Shown: positions 59,781 to 64,000 of the stretch, piece after piece
How positions within the stretch are numbered: position 1 is the first letter of the stretch
How the letters are laid out: each line of letters opens with the position of its first letter
Program-made: the position numbers and the translations under genes
DNA from: Paramarasmius palmivorus
Lineage: Eukaryota > Basidiomycota > Agaricomycetes > Agaricales > Marasmiaceae
Direction: 5' to 3'
DNA: 64,000 nt
NCBI GenBank assembly: GCA_037176845.1
Contig: JAYKXP010000030.1
Span: 248,001 to 312,000 of the forward strand
The notes under the pieces: generated by a model
Seen by the model: only the letters and a program-made list of their open reading frames with translations
Databases searched by the model: none
Told to the model about the DNA's origin: nothing

Positions 59781-61886
59781 ATGAGAAACCTTCTCGTACC
59801 TCTTGCGGTGGCAGCGTACGCTGCAGCAGCCTGTACCAAATCGTATACCGTGAAAAGTGGGGATAACTGCGACGCAATTGCTGCAGCACAGGGGGTTTCA
59901 AGCTACCAGGTACGTGTATTTTGAGGGATTTATTTGGAAGGAAAGCTGAGGGTGTGCTAGATCACTCATTTGAATGGACAAAACGTTTGCTCTCTTCTAC
60001 AAATAGACCAGGTTCTTTGCCTGGCCGATACTACATACGACTGTCAACCGGTCTACGTCGTGAAGTCCGGCGACTTGTGAGTTGAAAACATCTTTACTCG
60101 AGAGGCATGCGCTGATCCCTTTGCTTAGCTGCTTTTCAATCGCCGACAGTCATGGCATTTCTATCGCCCAATTCCTTGCTGACAACCCACAACTTGATCC
60201 CGATACGTGCCCTGTTTATCCTGGATTATCCGTCTGTGTCAGCAGCACCACTCCCGGTGGAAGTACTACCACTAATCCTCCTACACCAACAACCACGGAC
60301 CCTCGTATGTGACTACACAATGCATCGAGTAATAGGTCTAACATGATCTTTCAGCTCCACCTACCTCTACTGCGTGTACAAAGCTTTCGACGATCCAGCC
60401 CGGAGATTCATGCGACGCCATCGCTCAGCGAAACTCTATCTCAATTTATAACCTCCAATTGATCAATCCCCCAAACACTTGCTCAGGTTTGATCGCTGGT
60501 CAATCCATCTGTGTCGACTCGCCTTTGGTCAATTGCTCGGCCGTGTACACGGTAGACGGTACCGAGGGAGGCTGCTGGAACATTGCCGAAGCCAACAACA
60601 TCCCCCTCAGCACTCTTCTCGAACTCAACCCCAACGTCAATTCCGAATGTACTAACATCTACCCAGGAGAAGTACTTTGTATCTCTCCTCGGGGTTCGAC
60701 ACCTCCGCCCCCAACTGACCAGTGCTCTCGAACTTATACGCTCGTTTCCGGAGACACATGCACCAACATTGCCGCAAAAAACTCTATTACAAACATGCAG
60801 CTTGCGCAGTTGAATCCTTCGATGAATTGCAATCTCCTAATCCCAGGTGATTCGGTCTGCTCTTTCAGTCCTGTGCTCAACGTGTGCCCCAATCTCGTGA
60901 GTTGACTCAGTGCTCCCAAGACTGACGTTCATAAGACAATGCTCGTAGGTCAAAGTCTCTGTCAAGGACACCTGCTTCGACCTGGCTCAAAATGTCAGCA
61001 TGAGTCTCGACGAGTGGCTCAGCATCAATCCAGGTATCAACTGCGATGCTTTACTACCTGGGAGCGTTGTTTGCTCCGCTCAAGGAAACGCCACTCTGCC
61101 GGAAGTGCCCTCTGGCACAAACCCGACCGCAGGTATGGTACCTTCTTGAGCTTAAACTATTCGCTAACCGTCTATGTCCAAAGTTCCACGGTGCGGAGCT
61201 TATAACAAGCAACAACAGTGCTGTACGAAGTATTCTGTCGCTGCAGATCTCTTTTCATCCCTGTGCACTCGCGAAAACGGATGCCAGGATAATTGTGTCG
61301 GCGATCCTGGTGTCACGATGCCTACTGCGGCTGCTACACCGACAACAACCATCCCTGTTGGTGAACCCGCAAGACCAACATTACCGCCTCCTACCTGTTC
61401 AAACTGCACGAGTACCCAATGTTGCTCAAAGATGAACACTTGCGAGGAAATTGATACATGGCATTGCGGTACGTTCATTCTTCGCTACCGAGGCTGAATA
61501 CGACGCTTATCGCGGTAATGTCAGAAACTGTCAATGGATGCCAGTCAAATTGTGATAACAACTTCGAATGGGTTTCTCCCCCTGGTCAAATGTATCTAGA
61601 CCTTGGAAATTTCACCTTTCCACCAGGGGACTACTCGGCTACTGACGGAAACCCGTGTGGTGTCTGTAACCAAGAAACGACGGGGATTTCTTCTCCTTCC
61701 GGTGCTTACTGCTGCTCGCAGCAGCTTCAGTGCCTCCCTATCGAGTATTCCGACTGTCTGGTATCATATGGGTGCCTCTATAACTGCTTGGAGATTTCTT
61801 ACGTTGATGAGATCGCATGCGGCACGGGTGGAACATGCGAGCGGGCAACCAGGACTGTAAAGCTTCCTTTTTCCACATCAACCTAG
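59781..61886 (+). CDS. secreted multi-LysM protein with Cys-rich tail
   Basis: LysM modules bind chitin or chitin oligomers outside the cell. The start MRNLLVPLAVAAYAAAACTKS is a signal peptide. Six LysM-like units: SYTVKSGDNCDAIAAAQG; VYVVKSGDFCFSIADSHG with NPQLDPDTCPVYPGLSVCV; STIQPGDSCDAIAQRN; VYTVDGTEGGCWNIAEANN; TYTLVSGDTCTNIAAKN; and LVKVSVKDTCFDLAQN with NPGINCDALLPGSVVC. A Thr/Pro linker separates units 2 and 3. The tail carries three Cys-rich units with a CC pair and a closing GCQDNC, GCQSNC or GCLYNC. Introns are short; one near 61470-61530 joins WHC to ETVNGCQSN. Such proteins may be wall-associated or act as effectors that hide chitin fragments. Confidence 0.88.
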
Positions 61887-62293
61887 GTCGTTGTGCTTAC
61901 AATGCATGTGTTTTACTACTTTTATAACGTTGAAGGCTGGTGACAACCTGTGGCCAGTGGCGCTCCAGCCTCCAGCTCTCACTAAAGATATCTAACACGA
62001 ACTGACATCCATTGCGCAAGCTTAAGTGTATTGAACCTAGTTTTATCGCAGTAAAGAGTGGTGAATACAGAAGTTAATGACTCCACGATAACTTGTAAAA
62101 AGAATAGCACCAAGGAGAGTAGATGATACAAAGGCTGAACACGAAACCCAGAAGCTGGCTACGACATTAAAGACACAACGGTAATAGTGAGGAGTAGTGG
62201 TATGAAAGACAGGGAGGTATCAAGAATGTAACCAAAGTTAGATTCAGAGCAAAACAACAAGAAGATTTGATAGTATAAGGGTCTTGAAGTCGG
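61887..62293. other. convergent 3' intergenic region
   Basis: Between the stops of the LysM gene (plus) and the GPCR-like gene (minus). No gene was seen. Confidence 0.35.
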
Positions 62294-64000
62294 TTACCGA
62301 CTAGGTCTCCGCCGGTGAATCAGCTTCCGGCGTACAACAGGGAAAAATGCAAAGACTGGGCCCCAAGCAAGCAGTAAAAGGGCGACATGGTGGGTACCGA
62401 ATGGTGTTGGTGTCGGTTGACTTTGTCCTTCGGATAGGAAGGTACGTTGGTTGATTATGTCGATGAGAGTGGAGAGGGTTGATAATAAAAGAACGAGAGT
62501 TATTGGGCTATTGAACATCACGGATTGTCAGTCTACTGCGATACAGTTGAGTAATTGGACCTACAGTTGGACTTTGATTATGCGCCAGATAATCGAGGAA
62601 TGTGAATGGCTGTCCGCTAGTGGGATTGCTGCTCAGGGCATTACGGTCAATCAGTGTTGTTGGATGGCACAGGAAGACGTACCTCTAGGTGATGCCCTCG
62701 AGCCGGGTGTATCGTGTCGCACCGGCACTTCCTCAGTAGTGGCATCATAACTTTCCTCAGTCTCCACTTTCTTTCCTGCTCCGTAATATTGGCCATAGGC
62801 GTGCCTCTGCGATCCACCGTGCATTTTCCCTCTAATCGCTTCCACCACATCGTACCCATCCCTCTGATATCCGTCGTCGTCGTCCTCGCCGCCGCCGCCG
62901 CCGCCATTTGCACCTCTGTTCCACCGCAAAGAACTCAAATCATCCCAGTCAACAGTGCTGTCTCTGGTGTGAGACTTTCGAGGCACCTTCTCGATGTCGA
63001 CATTCCGATAGGTGTCCCCACTGCGCCTCTCATTCTCCTTATACTCGTCAAGGTATCTGATAAAATCTTCAGAACCCTGAGGAATAGGTGACTCGCTTGG
63101 ATTCGGAGTCGCCCCGGGAGTGACGTGAGGAGGCGCAAAACGAGGGAAAGACGATGACACCGTCGACTCTGAAAGTGATATATCATCGTCATAATCATCA
63201 TGATGATCACGATGGTCTTCAAGTGTGGAAGAATGCGAAGTGCTGAGATCATGCTGGGATCTACCCTTGACGTTACCGCTATGTTGACGATAGCTTGTTG
63301 TAGCCGTATGATTCGTATATCGTTCGTGGTAATCATCATCGCTGGCGTGACGGTAATTCGGTCCTGTCCATGGGAAGGAATCGCTTATTCTAGCATCAGT
63401 TGGACTGTTGGGGGGAGATAGAGGCGGTGGTGAGAACGGAAGGTGAAATTGGCGCGCAGATAAAACGGGGCTCTCGAAGCCTGGGCTAATGGGTACTCGA
63501 GCAGGAGCACTGGCAAGGTTTAGATTTGTCGAAGGGGAAGGGGAAGGTAGGATTCGGGTGGGCGTCCGAGGAATAGAACGAAGACTTCTTCCGAAGCCGA
63601 AGCGAGCTCTACGCCTCGGTAAGGAGGTCAAATGGGGTTGGTTATCGGCTAAGTTGGTCGTGTATGTCCAAGGCCGCCATGTGTGCCATAACAGAGAAAT
63701 CAAGAAAAACAAGAGATAAAAAACAAGTGGAAAGCCGGCGTAACCAAGGAACCGAACCCTGAACGTGGGTGAGGTTGTCAGTAAATTAGACTATACAAAG
63801 TCGAGAGTTGATTGCCATACCATAGAGGATTGGTGGCGTCACATTGAAAATCATCAGTTGGCTGGGCGGCTTCGAACACGAGGACCACTACAATTTGGAT
63901 CAAGAACGCGCATGTAGGGAAGACGATGACGGGAATGGTGTACACTGGGCGCCATGGTATAGCGTACCTGTAAAATGCGAGTCAGTAAGTCGACAATGGC
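62294..64000 (-). CDS. GPCR-like multi-pass membrane protein, 5' end outside the window
   Basis: Partial: the first exons lie beyond 64000. Visible helices: RPVYTIPVIVFPTCAFLIQIVVVLVFEA, a loop with QCDATNPLW, then VRFLGYAGFPLVFYLLFFLISLLW. A very long hydrophilic segment follows (~330 residues, Ser/Pro/His/Asp-rich, with a Gly run). The last helices are SIIWRIIKVQ, PITLVLLLSTLSTLIDII, and VALLLLAWGPVFAFFPVVRRK, ending HRRRPSR at 62294. The PTPTPFGTHHVALLLLAWGP pattern recurs in agaric receptor-like membrane proteins. The long insert sits where the third cytosolic loop of a 7-helix receptor would be. Ligand unknown. Confidence 0.65.

Noticed and set aside
62875..62910. GCC/GTC trinucleotide run as an independent repeat feature
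   Set aside because: It encodes a short Gly/Asp run in the loop of the GPCR-like protein and needs no separate call.

Overview
The window reads as nuclear DNA of a mushroom-forming basidiomycete (Agaricomycetes). Genes are split by many 45-60 nt GT-AG introns, and several families are agaric-typical: DUF6699, DUF6533-like membrane proteins, expanded F-box proteins, and a divergent G-alpha subunit. There is no operon structure, and no convincing tRNA or rRNA was seen. Exon joins were worked out by hand and are approximate unless stated.

Layout. 1-9 kb is gene-poor and holds one F-box/LRR gene (minus strand). 9-17 kb carries a divergent G-alpha subunit, a DUF6699 protein, a possible transporter relic and a small conserved protein. 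17-23 kb holds an RNA-dependent RNA polymerase of the RNAi type and a secreted serine hydrolase of the beta-lactamase fold. 23-33 kb holds a frameshifted F-box gene, TPT1 (tRNA splicing), RPF2 (60S ribosome assembly), a Ser/Thr-rich surface membrane protein and an intact F-box gene. 33-43 kb holds two inverted copies of a multi-pass membrane protein gene flanking a B-type cyclin and a PTEN phosphatase. 43.7-49.1 kb is a full-length Ty1/copia element. 52-64 kb holds a large ER-type protein ending in HDEL, a GH18 chitinase, an ankyrin protein, a LysM protein and a GPCR-like membrane protein cut by the window edge.

Main points. (1) The block F-box gene + membrane protein gene at 31.1-34.4 kb is present again, inverted, at 50.1-40.2 kb. 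That second copy has been hit twice: the copia element sits in its F-box gene, and a 1,458-bp non-autonomous DNA transposon sits in an exon of its membrane protein gene. (2) Each copia LTR contains two copies of one ~70-nt segment. The first is interrupted by a perfect-looking 53-nt spliceosomal intron and the second lacks exactly that intron, as if a spliced transcript had been copied back into the LTR. (3) The 52.2-55.6 kb gene can be spliced in frame from a signal peptide through two EF-hands to a C-terminal HDEL, and its central region matches nothing I know. (4) The G-alpha protein has His in place of the catalytic Gln and lacks the myristoylation start, and its P-loop is spread over exons of 15-26 nt.
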